A DNA stretch of 57,226 nt. Source: an uncultured Clostridia bacterium. GTDB lineage: Bacteria > Bacillota > Clostridia > Lachnospirales > Lachnospiraceae. The stretch covers positions 1 through 57,226 of the forward strand of contig CAOKDX010000021.1 in assembly GCA_948467395.1 (NCBI GenBank). The letters run 5' to 3'. The first letter of the stretch is position 1; each line of letters starts with the position of its first letter. The position numbers were made by a program, and so were the translations under genes. Shown in pieces: positions 35,867 to 44,577 of this stretch. The notes under the pieces were generated by a model. The model was not told the origin of the DNA and did no database searches. It saw nothing but the letters and a program-made list of their open reading frames with translations.

Positions 35867-37620
35867 GAGCCTATCTCCTCACTTATAGCAAATAATGTAC
35901 GAAACTCCTCACTTGTTTGCTCCAGCTCTCTCGGCGTCCCTGTCTCCACTACCTGACCCCCGCGGAGGATTACCACACGGTCACAAAGCATAACGGAGCT
36001 CTGCCTGTGGGCAATAATGATGGATGTCCTGTTCTTTAGAACTTCCTTCCATGCCCTATGGATCTGTTCTTCTGTCTCCGTATCCAGAGAAGCAGTTGCT
36101 TCATCAAATACAATGATCGACGGATCTTTCAGATAAATCCTTGCAATCGCAATTCTCTGCTTCTGTCCCCCTGATAACTGTCTCCCCTCCCGTCCCAGAA
36201 GGGTATCAAATTTATTCTCCATCTCCATGGCGAAATCATACACTCCGGCGGCTTTACAAGCCTGCATAAACGCTTCCTCTGTAGCTTTTTCATTTCCAAG
36301 CATGATATTATAACGGATCGTCCCATCAAAGATCAGAACATCCTGCTGGACGACCCCTATATTGCTACGGATTGATTCCAGTGTACATGCAGCCGTATCC
36401 ATATGGTCGATCAGAATCCTTCCACTATCTACATGATAAAAGCCAAGAAGCAGATAGCTTAATGTTGTCTTGCCACAACCGGATTCCCCTGCCAGGGCAA
36501 TTTTTTCACTCTTCTTTATTTTCAGGCTGAATCGGTGTAATACAGATTCTTTTCCCGGATAGGCAAAAGAAATATCCTGAAACTCAATTTCCCCATCCTT
36601 CACCGATAATTCTGCGCGGCGGTGAGACTCTTCCACAACCGGGCGTTCCATAAAATCCTTTATCCTCTCAATAACCGAAATGCGCTCCTGTGCATCCATA
36701 TATCTGCTGCTGACATTTTCCAAGGCATCTGTCAAAGAATCGAAATAGGTAAGGATGACAATGACAGAACCGATTAATACCCCTTGATAAACGGCAAGCA
36801 CTGCCAGTACAGCATATAAAACCATCTGTATCCACGTATTTACATTTGCAATTATATTCTCCGCCTTAAGTGTTTCAACACTGGCATTGATATCTGTCTC
36901 AATCATTGTTTCCTGATGCTTATAAAAAATTTTTCTTACCCTGTTTTCCGCTCCCAGCAGGCGGATATCTTTTAAGGCATGAAAGACCTCATACAGCCAG
37001 CTGAGATATCTGCCATATACAGCTTGATTCCGGTCTCTTTCCTTACGGATTTTTTTACCAAATTTCCATGATACAAACACAGATACCGGAACCATAAAAA
37101 CCATAATCAGTGCGATCCACGGATCGATAAGGAAGGAAATCACCAGACAGGCAACTATCCTGATATAGTTATTGATATTATGGATTATATTTCTTACAAT
37201 AAAATGTACACATTCCATAACCCTCCACTGGATCATCTGCGCTATATCTCCATAATTGGAGTCAAGCATTGCCTTTGCATCCATTTTCAGCACGACAGAA
37301 AACATCCGGCAGCGCATCCGGTAAATGAGTTCGTTCCAAAAAACACCATACATTTCATAGAGCAGAAAATACAGTACACTGGTAAACACAGATAGGGCAA
37401 AAAAGACAATACCAATAACAATGAATAAGGACAAATTCCGGTAATATACAATTTGGTTTACCATAACGCCAAATAGCACCGGCGTCACCACTTCTGCCAC
37501 AGTGTCAAACAGCCACCCAAAATAGAACAACGCTAATTTAAAATGAAGCTTGTCCAGAAATCTATTGATAAATTTTACTGCTCCCCAAAAAGTCATTTTC
37601 GTTTTAGCTTGATCTCCCAT
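35863..37620 (-). CDS. ABC half-transporter (TMD-NBD), second of a pair
   Basis: 585 aa from the ATG five bases after GGAGG (a GTG four codons earlier overlaps it). Six membrane helices (about 20-300, including LALFYFGWLFDTVAEVVTPV), NBD with Walker A GESGCGKTT, VVQQDVL, signature LSGGQKQR, Walker B IVFDEA and AHRQSS. A full-length B-type exporter half. It is translationally coupled to the first half-transporter and overlaps the small HlyD-like gene by 17 bases, so the three are probably made in concert. Confidence 0.92.
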   Translation of the reverse strand: MGDQAKTKMTFWGAVKFINRFLDKLHFKLALFYFGWLFDTVAEVVTPVLFGVMVNQIVYYRNLSLFIVIGIVFFALSVFTSVLYFLLYEMYGVFWNELIYRMRCRMFSVVLKMDAKAMLDSNYGDIAQMIQWRVMECVHFIVRNIIHNINNYIRIVACLVISFLIDPWIALIMVFMVPVSVFVSWKFGKKIRKERDRNQAVYGRYLSWLYEVFHALKDIRLLGAENRVRKIFYKHQETMIETDINASVETLKAENIIANVNTWIQMVLYAVLAVLAVYQGVLIGSVIVILTYFDSLTDALENVSSRYMDAQERISVIERIKDFMERPVVEESHRRAELSVKDGEIEFQDISFAYPGKESVLHRFSLKIKKSEKIALAGESGCGKTTLSYLLLGFYHVDSGRILIDHMDTAACTLESIRSNIGVVQQDVLIFDGTIRYNIMLGNEKATEEAFMQACKAAGVYDFAMEMENKFDTLLGREGRQLSGGQKQRIAIARIYLKDPSIIVFDEATASLDTETEEQIHRAWKEVLKNRTSIIIAHRQSSVMLCDRVVILRGGQVVETGTPRELEQTSEEFRTLFAISEEIGS

Positions 37621-38023
37621 TTTCTCCTCCACTTGTAAAAATCAGGTTTAATAACGTCTGTTGTCCTGTCTGGATATCCAAAAAAATTTCTCCTTCTCTG
37701 ATATGTTTGCCTAGTTCATGATTCTTCAGTAAAATGTATCTTCCATCAATTTCATAAGAAGAGACCTCCTCCATTGAGTCCTCCCTTGATTGATACATAT
37801 ATATAGGCGAGTTTTGCCATACCACTGCCTCTTTTCGATCCATCCTTATCCCATTTTCTACTTTTTCTATACTCGTCTTAACAGAAGTGTAGACAGGAAC
37901 CTGTATTTGAGATGTAACACCAAAAAATGCCGCCGCTCCCAACATAAGAAAGACCACAAAACCGATCGGGTGAACTACAAACAATATTCGCCAGGTTTTT
38001 TCTCGTTTCTCCATATGTTCCAT
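37604..38023 (-). CDS. Small one-TM membrane-fusion-like protein
   Basis: 139 aa, ATG nine bases after GGAGG. A cytoplasmic N-terminus (MEHMEKREKTWRI), one membrane helix (VVHPIGFVVFLMLGAAAFFGV), then about 100 extracytoplasmic residues of beta type (VVWQNSPIYMYQSRE, HELGKHIREGEIFLDIQTG). The last segment resembles the half lipoyl/barrel motif of HlyD-type adaptors but is far shorter (HlyD is about 400 aa). Placed directly before the two ABC genes and overlapping one, it is probably a transporter accessory. No closer family recognised. Confidence 0.6.
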   Translation of the reverse strand: MEHMEKREKTWRILFVVHPIGFVVFLMLGAAAFFGVTSQIQVPVYTSVKTSIEKVENGIRMDRKEAVVWQNSPIYMYQSREDSMEEVSSYEIDGRYILLKNHELGKHIREGEIFLDIQTGQQTLLNLIFTSGGENGRSS

Positions 38024-38037
38024 TTATAATCGCCTCC

Positions 38038-39072
38038 TCATAAGTTGTTTCTGATATAGAAGACATGGTCATATAGCCCCTCCTCCTTACCTATAAGTAT
38101 AGCAAGCATGTCCTCCAGTTTCTGAATATCCGTTACTTTTCCTCGAAAGGAACATTTTAGCAGAACAGTCATAAGCTTTTCCCAGTCTGCAATAAGATCC
38201 TGTAAATATTCAATCGCTTTCTCAACCAAATTGCTGTTTACTTTCTCCCTGATCAATCTTAAAAAAAAAGAAAATAGATACTTCCTCTTTACTGTTTGAT
38301 ACAATTCGCTATGTGCATATCTTAATTCCCCACATCGTATTTTGGGTTCTAAATACACCATTCCTTTCAATTCTTCTCTAATTTTTTGATATACCCTGAC
38401 TCCATACAAAATATTTTTTTCTTTCGGATCTGACGGAAAATATTGGACTAACGAAAGAGATAGATTTTCATAAATCAGTTCTTCCCTATGCTGATTCCAG
38501 CCATCCCGTTCTATAATAGCCCAGTTATTCCTAATAGGAGAACCGCTATATATACTCCCATCCTCTGGGTTAGAAGACTCCCGTGCCATAAGATATTCAT
38601 CCGTTGGAATCTCCCCACAGTAAAAATGAGGCGCATACCAGTCTAATACAGTAATATTGTCAAGGGCCCCTTTGCCTGTTAAAATCAAATTATGCCTGCA
38701 ATGTTTCTCTTTGTAATAAGAAAAATATTGCAGGTAATATCCATCAACACATGTAATAATTGGATACCCTTCCGCCACTCTTCTTAAATTTTCCGCAAGA
38801 ACAATCTCTCCATCCCTTTCATCATCTTTTCGCTGGACTTTATCCAGCTCACTTTTAATTATGCCATTTGCTTTTTCATCATAACAAATAAAATATCTTT
38901 GTTCTTCTATAATCATCCTTGTACTGAGGCTCATGTTGATATAAAAATCATATTCCCTACACTGATAATAATTCAAAATCTCCCGGATACAATTTTGATA
39001 ACAGAAGCCCTCGTATTCTTTATCAAATAGTTTTTCAATATCCATCATCAAACTTGTTTTTCCCATCTCCAT
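38038..39072 (-). CDS. BtrH-like Cys/His/Asp protein, second copy type
   Basis: About 344 aa from the ATG after GAGGTATTT; longer in-frame starts lie inside the SDR gene. The N-terminal part has Cys24/Cys28 (EGFCYQNCIREILNYY), a PIITCVDGYYLQYF strand, His124/His127 (KHCRHNLILTG) and Asp144 (TVLDWYAPHFY). This is the same Cys...His...Asp order and spacing (about 100 residues Cys to His) as the 519-aa protein, although overall identity is low. The C-terminal 130 residues are helical. BtrH relatives act as acyl-carrier:amine acyltransferases; the free ACP and ligase upstream would supply the acyl donor. Inferred from fold pattern and context. Confidence 0.5.
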   Translation of the reverse strand: MEMGKTSLMMDIEKLFDKEYEGFCYQNCIREILNYYQCREYDFYINMSLSTRMIIEEQRYFICYDEKANGIIKSELDKVQRKDDERDGEIVLAENLRRVAEGYPIITCVDGYYLQYFSYYKEKHCRHNLILTGKGALDNITVLDWYAPHFYCGEIPTDEYLMARESSNPEDGSIYSGSPIRNNWAIIERDGWNQHREELIYENLSLSLVQYFPSDPKEKNILYGVRVYQKIREELKGMVYLEPKIRCGELRYAHSELYQTVKRKYLFSFFLRLIREKVNSNLVEKAIEYLQDLIADWEKLMTVLLKCSFRGKVTDIQKLEDMLAILIGKEEGLYDHVFYIRNNL

Positions 39073-39092
39073 AAATACCTCTTTTGCGATAA

Positions 39093-39836
39093 TCAAAATA
39101 TCCTCGAATCCAGATTGAATGCCTGCCCGCTGATCCCGCATATCGCATCCGAGCACAACAATACAATAAAAGAAAGAAAATCATCCAATGCCCCTTTATA
39201 ACTGAGAGTACTCATCCTCTCTGCAATCTGCACCTTATTTGTATTTCCCCTGTTCAGGTCAGTTGTAATATATCCGGGGCAGACTGCATTGACAGCCACA
39301 CCAAAATTCCCCATCTCTTTCGCCAGTGATTTTGTAAGCCCAATAATCCCGGCTTTTGATGCGGCATAGTTGCACTGCCCTTCACTTCCTAACTGTCCCT
39401 TTAACGATGCAATGCTTATAATTTTCCCTTTTCGTTCGGCTATCATGGACCGGGAAATCACTCGGGAACAAAGATAAGCGCTTGTCAGATTTACATTTAT
39501 AATCTCCTGCCATCGGCTCAGGCTCATAAACTGTATGTAGTCATCATCACATTTTCCGGCATTATTGATCAGAATATCAATCCTGCCAAACTTCTGAAGG
39601 GTTTCTTTGTGAAGCCTCACAACATCTGACTCCTTTGTCACATCCGCTTTTACCAGAAGATATTTGCTATTATGAGACTCTAATAATCCACACACTTCCT
39701 CCGCCGCCTGCCTGTTCTCATGATAATTGACAACAACGGCTGCCCCCTCATATGCACACCGCACAGCCATGGCACGGCCTATCCCACGTGATGAACCAGT
39801 AACCAAAATCACTTTATCTTGTAGATTTATCTCCAT
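39093..39836 (-). CDS. SDR-family 3-oxoacyl-ACP reductase (FabG-like)
   Basis: 247 aa, ATG six bases after the ACP stop. Classical short-chain dehydrogenase: TGSSRGIGRAMA for NADP(H), LINNAGKCDD, catalytic Ser (ISIASLKGQ), YAASKAGIIG with Tyr and Lys, and NAVCPGYITTD. Next to a free ACP and a ligase it probably reduces a beta-keto or related acyl group on the carrier. A broken copy of the first 35 codons lies at 56372-56480. Confidence 0.85.
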   Translation of the reverse strand: MEINLQDKVILVTGSSRGIGRAMAVRCAYEGAAVVVNYHENRQAAEEVCGLLESHNSKYLLVKADVTKESDVVRLHKETLQKFGRIDILINNAGKCDDDYIQFMSLSRWQEIINVNLTSAYLCSRVISRSMIAERKGKIISIASLKGQLGSEGQCNYAASKAGIIGLTKSLAKEMGNFGVAVNAVCPGYITTDLNRGNTNKVQIAERMSTLSYKGALDDFLSFIVLLCSDAICGISGQAFNLDSRIF

Positions 39837-39842
39837 ATATGA

Positions 39843-40103
39843 TCAGCCCTTATTGTCATTAATATAATTTAACAGTTCATTATATTTCTTCAGCACCTCG
39901 ATATCCAGATCCTCCAGACCAAATTCTATATCAAATGCCGACTCAATCTCCACGACCAGTTCCACCATCAACAGCGAATCAAGACCGAAATCGGCCATCA
40001 GGTCACATTCCGGATCCAAAAACAGATTTTCTGCCTCCTCTGTAAGATCCATTCTTGCAGTCTTTAAAATAATTTCTCTCAATTTTGTCTCTGTCTCATT
40101 CAT
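39843..40103 (-). CDS. Acyl carrier protein
   Basis: 86 aa from ATG after AGGAGGG. Four-helix acidic carrier with the phosphopantetheine site DFGLDSLLMVELV (Ser43) and the helix III region FGLEDLDIEVL. It overlaps the end of the ligase gene by eight bases, so ligase and carrier are made together; the ligase probably charges it. Not the fatty-acid ACP by context. A frameshifted second copy lies at 56487-56746. Confidence 0.92.
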   Translation of the reverse strand: MNETETKLREIILKTARMDLTEEAENLFLDPECDLMADFGLDSLLMVELVVEIESAFDIEFGLEDLDIEVLKKYNELLNYINDNKG

Positions 40104-41577
40104 TTCCAACCCTCCTGATCTTACCATTATAAGTCTTTTCAATGTGATCTGCCACTTCGATCGCACTTGGAATTTTCTGTATTTCAAGATTTGCCTTACA
40201 ATACTCATAAAGTTCTTTGATATCCAACTTCCCTCCTGCATAAGGCACAATACGCACGGCGGGCACCTCTCCCAGAAGCTCATGTTCCTGGGGATACACA
40301 TAAGCCTCCGATACTGCCGGATGGGTGCGCAGAAGTTCCTCTATCTCCTCTGGATAGATATTCAGCCCCCCTGAGATAATGACATTTTTCTTCCTTCCAA
40401 CGATATACAGGTACCCCTCATCATCAAACCGTCCCATATCCCCTGTGTGAAGCCATCCGTTTACGATTGTCCTTTCTGTTTCATCAGGATGTTTATAATA
40501 ACCCTTCATCACATTTTTTCCTTGTACAACAATCTCGCCGTCAGTACCGGACGGCACCTCCTGATCATATTCATCAAACACCTTTACACTGACACCCGGA
40601 ATCGCTTTTCCGACGGATCCCAGTTTCCTCCTGGCATCTTCCGGCAGCAGGCATGTGACACGGGGGCTGGCTTCTGTCTGCCCATAGGTCTGGACAATGC
40701 CTGTCTCTGGCAGCATCTCAATGGTTCTGGCAAGTATTTCTTCTGAAATACGGCCGCCCCCGAAGCACAGGTACCGAAAGGAGGATAAATGATCCGCTTT
40801 TTGATTGCTTTTCACCAGAAGATACAGCATAGTGGGAATACATGTGGAATTCGTACATTGATATTTCTCTATGTAATGCAGAAACCGCTTCGGGACAAAT
40901 GCCCCATCATAAATAACAATACTCCCGCCCAGATAGAAATGCGTCAGGAACTGTGATGTATTACAATACCCGAAACACATTGGCAGTACGATCAGACTTC
41001 TATCGTCACTATTCAAAGCCAGAGAAGAGATGTTGGATTCAATATTTGAAATCAGGTTTTCATGCGTCAGCATGACTTTCTTCGGGTCACTGGTTGTCCC
41101 TGATGTATGAAGCATGACAGCTACATCATCTTCTCCCTCTGAAGCCTGCCGTTTTTTCTCTGATTCCCTTCCTTTTTTGCCAAAATAACTTTGTTCATAA
41201 GAATCCACATTATATAATAAGATACCCTGGTCCAGCTCCTTTGACGCTACTTCGCAGAGATATGCCAAATGCTGATTGTCAGTTAAAATCAAATTCAATT
41301 CGCAGTAAGCAATGGTACTGAGAATCTGGTTCCTTTTGCTGTTTACTTCTATCGGTACAATCACCCTGTCCATGTAGGCGGCGGAAAAATAAGCGATCAC
41401 ATAATTGACCGAGTTTGATAGGAAGATACCAACATTATGACTGCCTGTGTCCATCAGATTTTCGGAATGGAAAACCACCTGTCTGTGGATATCGTTATAG
41501 GAATACTCATGGTCTTTATAGATCACAGCCGTTTGGGTGCTGTTCCTTTTTCTATGCAAGATGTCTTTCATCCTCAA
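40096..41577 (-). CDS. AMP-dependent acyl-CoA synthetase / acyl-ACP ligase
   Basis: 493 aa. ANL superfamily: VAVMLHTSGTTSDPKKVMLTH (P loop), FGYCNTSQFLTHFYLGG, VQTYGQTEASP, WLHTGDMGRFDDEGYLYIVG, GRKKNVIISGGLNIYPEEIE, and the catalytic Lys near the end (KTYNGKIRR). The start is TTG at 41577 (AGAGGA eleven bases upstream) or ATG two codons later with a worse site. It activates a carboxylic acid as the adenylate and transfers it to CoA or the adjacent ACP; the acid is unknown. Fragments of a near-identical gene occur at 56739-57226. Confidence 0.88.
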   Translation of the reverse strand: MRMKDILHRKRNSTQTAVIYKDHEYSYNDIHRQVVFHSENLMDTGSHNVGIFLSNSVNYVIAYFSAAYMDRVIVPIEVNSKRNQILSTIAYCELNLILTDNQHLAYLCEVASKELDQGILLYNVDSYEQSYFGKKGRESEKKRQASEGEDDVAVMLHTSGTTSDPKKVMLTHENLISNIESNISSLALNSDDRSLIVLPMCFGYCNTSQFLTHFYLGGSIVIYDGAFVPKRFLHYIEKYQCTNSTCIPTMLYLLVKSNQKADHLSSFRYLCFGGGRISEEILARTIEMLPETGIVQTYGQTEASPRVTCLLPEDARRKLGSVGKAIPGVSVKVFDEYDQEVPSGTDGEIVVQGKNVMKGYYKHPDETERTIVNGWLHTGDMGRFDDEGYLYIVGRKKNVIISGGLNIYPEEIEELLRTHPAVSEAYVYPQEHELLGEVPAVRIVPYAGGKLDIKELYEYCKANLEIQKIPSAIEVADHIEKTYNGKIRRVGNE

Positions 41578-42170
41578 CTTTTTGCAATTCCTCTCTTATG
41601 CTGTTATACCGCTCTGACTCCCGGCCAATATTCTTCTTTGCCTCTGCCATCCTTGCCCGTGGATGGAACATACGCGCATAAAAATCCATTTTCCAGTCGT
41701 ATACCTCATCGGAATTGTCCCGTCCCCTATACTGGTCAAGATAACGGACATCATCCGGCTCAAACATGTCCAATATTTTATCGTCGACCGTTTCCGGATA
41801 GAACTTCTCAGTGAAGAATAATGTATGCATAGTTGATCTCCTTTTCCTCCATTGCAAGAAAAAGTTTATGTATCTCATTCTTATGGCAATGGTTTCGCTC
41901 TCTCTCTGATAAAAGCATATAATCCAGCGCCCGTCTCAAAACATATGGAACTCCCAGAATATCTTTAAATTTCTTACATATTACACCATTTACTCGATGG
42001 TTTAAAACAAGGCAAAAAAATCTATCCCAGTCTACATTTTCTTTTGAAATAAGTTCATTGATATGCTCACCCATTTTCTCATTAAAATCTTCTCTAGAAA
42101 GCAATAAAACTATCTGCTCCAGGCTATCGAACTTAGATATCTTTTCTAATAGTGACATTCTATTTTCCAT
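41552..42170 (-). pseudogene. Nucleotidyltransferase (NTP_transf_5) split by an internal deletion
   Basis: Two overlapping open frames: 41808-42170 (120 aa, ATG after GAGGTAAAAAA) and 41552-41830 (92 aa, ATG after AAAGGAG). The first matches the helical N-terminus of NTP_transf_5 proteins (NHRVNGVICKKFKDIL, HKLFLAMEEKEINYA) and breaks exactly where the LKG strand of the catalytic domain should begin. The second matches the family C-terminus (FYPETVDDKILDMFEPDDVR, YDWKMDFYARMFHP). The roughly 150-residue nucleotidyltransferase core with its Asp pair is missing, and the frames differ by one step. A decayed gene is the simplest reading, although both pieces have ribosome binding sites. It is at the upstream end of the ligase-ACP operon. 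Confidence 0.7.
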
Positions 42171-42275
42171 TTTTTTACCTCATATAATAGTTAATTTACA
42201 AAATATAATATCCCATAAAGCTAAATCAGTCTAGTCATAAAAGTGCCAAATACCAATACCTTTTGTTCATTAATA

Positions 42276-42550
42276 TTACATATTCAGATTATCCATCACA
42301 AGAATAATCTTCTCAGCATCAGGGTAAATGGTGTCCACCAGATACCTGACTCCCTCTGCCCAGTCAATGGCGGTGCGGTGTTCCCGTACGCTCACATGGT
42401 GAACCCCTCCGAGTGGTTCCACAAAGGCAAAGATGCTGGCAGTGCCATTACGGACATATTCCGAATCGGTTTTCCGGTCACCATCGGCAAAGGATCCTTG
42501 GCCTCCCCCAGAAGCTGATAAGTTTTGACAAAACACTTTGTCAATTAGCT
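42276..42550 (-). mobile_element. IS630-family transposase remnant
   Basis: A roughly 90-codon piece of a DDE transposase: EYVRNGTASIFAFVEPLGGV, EHRTAIDWAEGVRYLVD, IILVMDNLN. The 5' part continues in another frame (KTYQLLGEAKDPLPM), showing a frameshift near 42475. Both ends of the gene and the terminal repeats are gone. It lies between the biosynthetic cluster and the AT-rich glycan locus. The rest of 42171-42614 holds nothing else I can support. Confidence 0.85.
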
Positions 42551-42614
42551 ACTGTTACTATCAATATTTTTCAGGGCAATTTATGCTTCTTATAGTTTAT
42601 TCTATTACTAATAA

Positions 42615-43667
42615 TTAAAACAACAATTGACACTTTATTGCATCCGGTAGTTTTCCCATTTTATGAAAAAGAATTGATGCATTATCATACGCCACTTCAT
42701 AAGTTACTAATTTTTCTACCAAATCACTATTTTCTTCCATATACCTGATCACTTCATCAAACTCACCTGTACCACCTATGCTACCCTGAATTGTCAATTT
42801 TTTCATCGTAATCATCTTAGAATTTGTTAATTCACCATCGGATAAACCAACATATGAAATAATCCCAAATGGATTTGTTTCTTCCAGCGCCGAGTCCAAT
42901 CCAGCCACCGTACCCGATGCCTCAAAAATATAGTCAAATCCTTGATTTAAATACCTCTTAGAATACGTGTTATGTTGTTTTCTTTCAGCTTTTAGATTAA
43001 TACAATTGATTCTTCTTTTACCGATTACTTTTTTTGCAGCATCGAACCTCTTCTGATTTATATCTGAAATATACACATTTCTAAATCCATATTTATCTGT
43101 CAAAAACAGATATGCTGCAATTCCAATAACCCCACATCCCTGAACAAGAATATCAGAATCTCTTGAAAGATTAGTTAAATTAACACTTTTTAAAGCATGC
43201 AATGACACCGCAAAAGGTTCAACCAATGCTAGCGCCTTGAATGACAACTTTTTTTCTGATCGATAAATATACTTTTTATTAACTACTACAGATTGCCTTG
43301 AAAATCCATCTAAAGTAATACCAAATTTCTCGATTGACTTACAAATATTTTTATCACGCTTACAGTTTTCACATTTTCCACACCAACAAGAACAATCTCC
43401 TGTAACATAGTCTCCGACCTTAAAGTCGTTCTCTCCCAAAGCAACCTCAGCCACTTCACCTGACCATTCATGTCCAAATATAATTGGAAAGATATGTGGT
43501 CCTCCATACAAGCCTTCATATAATTTATAATCTGATCCACAAAGACTAATTCTATTAATTCGAATTCTTATGTATCCTCGTTTCAATTTTTCACTATCTT
43601 CCATTACGTCTTCCACATTAATCTGATGTGGACTAACCAATTTTAAACTTTTCATTTTTCTCTCCAT
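42615..43667 (-). CDS. Zinc-dependent alcohol/polyol dehydrogenase (MDR family)
   Basis: 350 aa. GroES-like N-terminus with catalytic Zn ligands (SLCGSDYKLYEG Cys, GHEWSGEV His-Glu), structural Zn cysteines (CWCGKCENCKRDKNIC), and a Rossmann domain (DILVQGCGVIGIAAYLF, then VYISDINQKRFDAAK). Relatives include threonine, sorbitol and inosamine dehydrogenases such as NeoA/BtrE-type enzymes. The substrate cannot be read. Next to an IolI-like isomerase and a cyclase of the inosose-synthase type, a cyclitol or sugar-alcohol substrate is the best guess. AT-rich, unlike the housekeeping region. Confidence 0.87.
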   Translation of the reverse strand: MERKMKSLKLVSPHQINVEDVMEDSEKLKRGYIRIRINRISLCGSDYKLYEGLYGGPHIFPIIFGHEWSGEVAEVALGENDFKVGDYVTGDCSCWCGKCENCKRDKNICKSIEKFGITLDGFSRQSVVVNKKYIYRSEKKLSFKALALVEPFAVSLHALKSVNLTNLSRDSDILVQGCGVIGIAAYLFLTDKYGFRNVYISDINQKRFDAAKKVIGKRRINCINLKAERKQHNTYSKRYLNQGFDYIFEASGTVAGLDSALEETNPFGIISYVGLSDGELTNSKMITMKKLTIQGSIGGTGEFDEVIRYMEENSDLVEKLVTYEVAYDNASILFHKMGKLPDAIKCQLLF

Positions 43668-43723
43668 TTTATTGACTGTGCATAAACTCTATTATTTTTA
43701 ATTTAGACCCTCTTGAACATATT

Positions 43724-44542
43724 TTATATACATCCTTTTAAATATTCCAAACTCTCTTTCAAAGCTTTTTCGTATACTTCCGAATGATGATACAACTCCA
43801 CACTTACATATCCATTATAGTTTTCTTCTTTTAATACTTTTAATACCTTATTGAGTTCTGCTTCACCTTCACCAGGAATTAAGTGAAAATGTACTCTGTC
43901 TCTAATATCTTCAATATGAACATGTACGGCATATTTCACAGCCTTCCTTATTTTTTCTATATAATTATCTTCGCAACAAACTACATGTCCAACATCCAAA
44001 TTTAGCCTAAATCTACCTGATCCAACCATTTTTATTAGCCTAATTGCATCATCTGTTGTACCAATAAACATTCCCGGCTCTGGTTCAATTGCTATAATAA
44101 TGTTCTCACCATATTCTAAAAGACTTTTAATATGGTGTGACAAATTTTTCATTGTACTCTCATAGTCACTATTGTCTTTAAGAAAACCACTTGATATAAC
44201 TACTATGTTTGTTCCTAGGTATTTTGCTATTCTAAAAGCTTTCTGTATGCACGAAATACGTAAATTTCTCTTTGATTTTTCCTTTGTAAGAAGTGAAGGC
44301 TCATATTTTTCTGCACTCAACAAATCAGACGCACCCGTGGCAATATTAGACACTTTTATTTTTTCTTCTGCAAGTACATTCTTTATTTTTTCCAATGAAC
44401 TATCTGTTACTGAAAAAGGATTAAAAGAATCCTTATCCAAAGATAACTCAATCCCATCGTAATTATACCTTGCCACCTCACGTATAGCAGTTAATACATC
44501 TAACGAACGTAAACCATTTGAATTATAAGCAAATTTAAACAT
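43724..44542 (-). CDS. Sugar phosphate isomerase/epimerase, xylose-isomerase-like TIM barrel
   Basis: 272 aa. AP_endonuc_2 barrel with the metal-site pattern: IAIEPEPGMF (Glu), RLNLDVGHVVCCED (Asp, His), HVHIEDIRDR (His) and YVSVELYHHSE (Glu). The family includes IolE/IolI (inosose dehydratase and isomerase), EboE, hydroxypyruvate isomerase and tagatose epimerases. I cannot fix the substrate. It sits with a dehydroquinate-synthase-fold cyclase and an MDR dehydrogenase, a set seen in cyclitol pathways. Confidence 0.8.
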   Translation of the reverse strand: MFKFAYNSNGLRSLDVLTAIREVARYNYDGIELSLDKDSFNPFSVTDSSLEKIKNVLAEEKIKVSNIATGASDLLSAEKYEPSLLTKEKSKRNLRISCIQKAFRIAKYLGTNIVVISSGFLKDNSDYESTMKNLSHHIKSLLEYGENIIIAIEPEPGMFIGTTDDAIRLIKMVGSGRFRLNLDVGHVVCCEDNYIEKIRKAVKYAVHVHIEDIRDRVHFHLIPGEGEAELNKVLKVLKEENYNGYVSVELYHHSEVYEKALKESLEYLKGCI

Positions 44543-44577
44543 ATATCCTCCCTAATCAATAAATTATTCAAAATATT

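Noticed and set aside
41552-42170. HEPN/MNT toxin-antitoxin pair
   Set aside because: The two small overlapping ORFs look like a TA operon, but they align to the two ends of one nucleotidyltransferase with the core missing.
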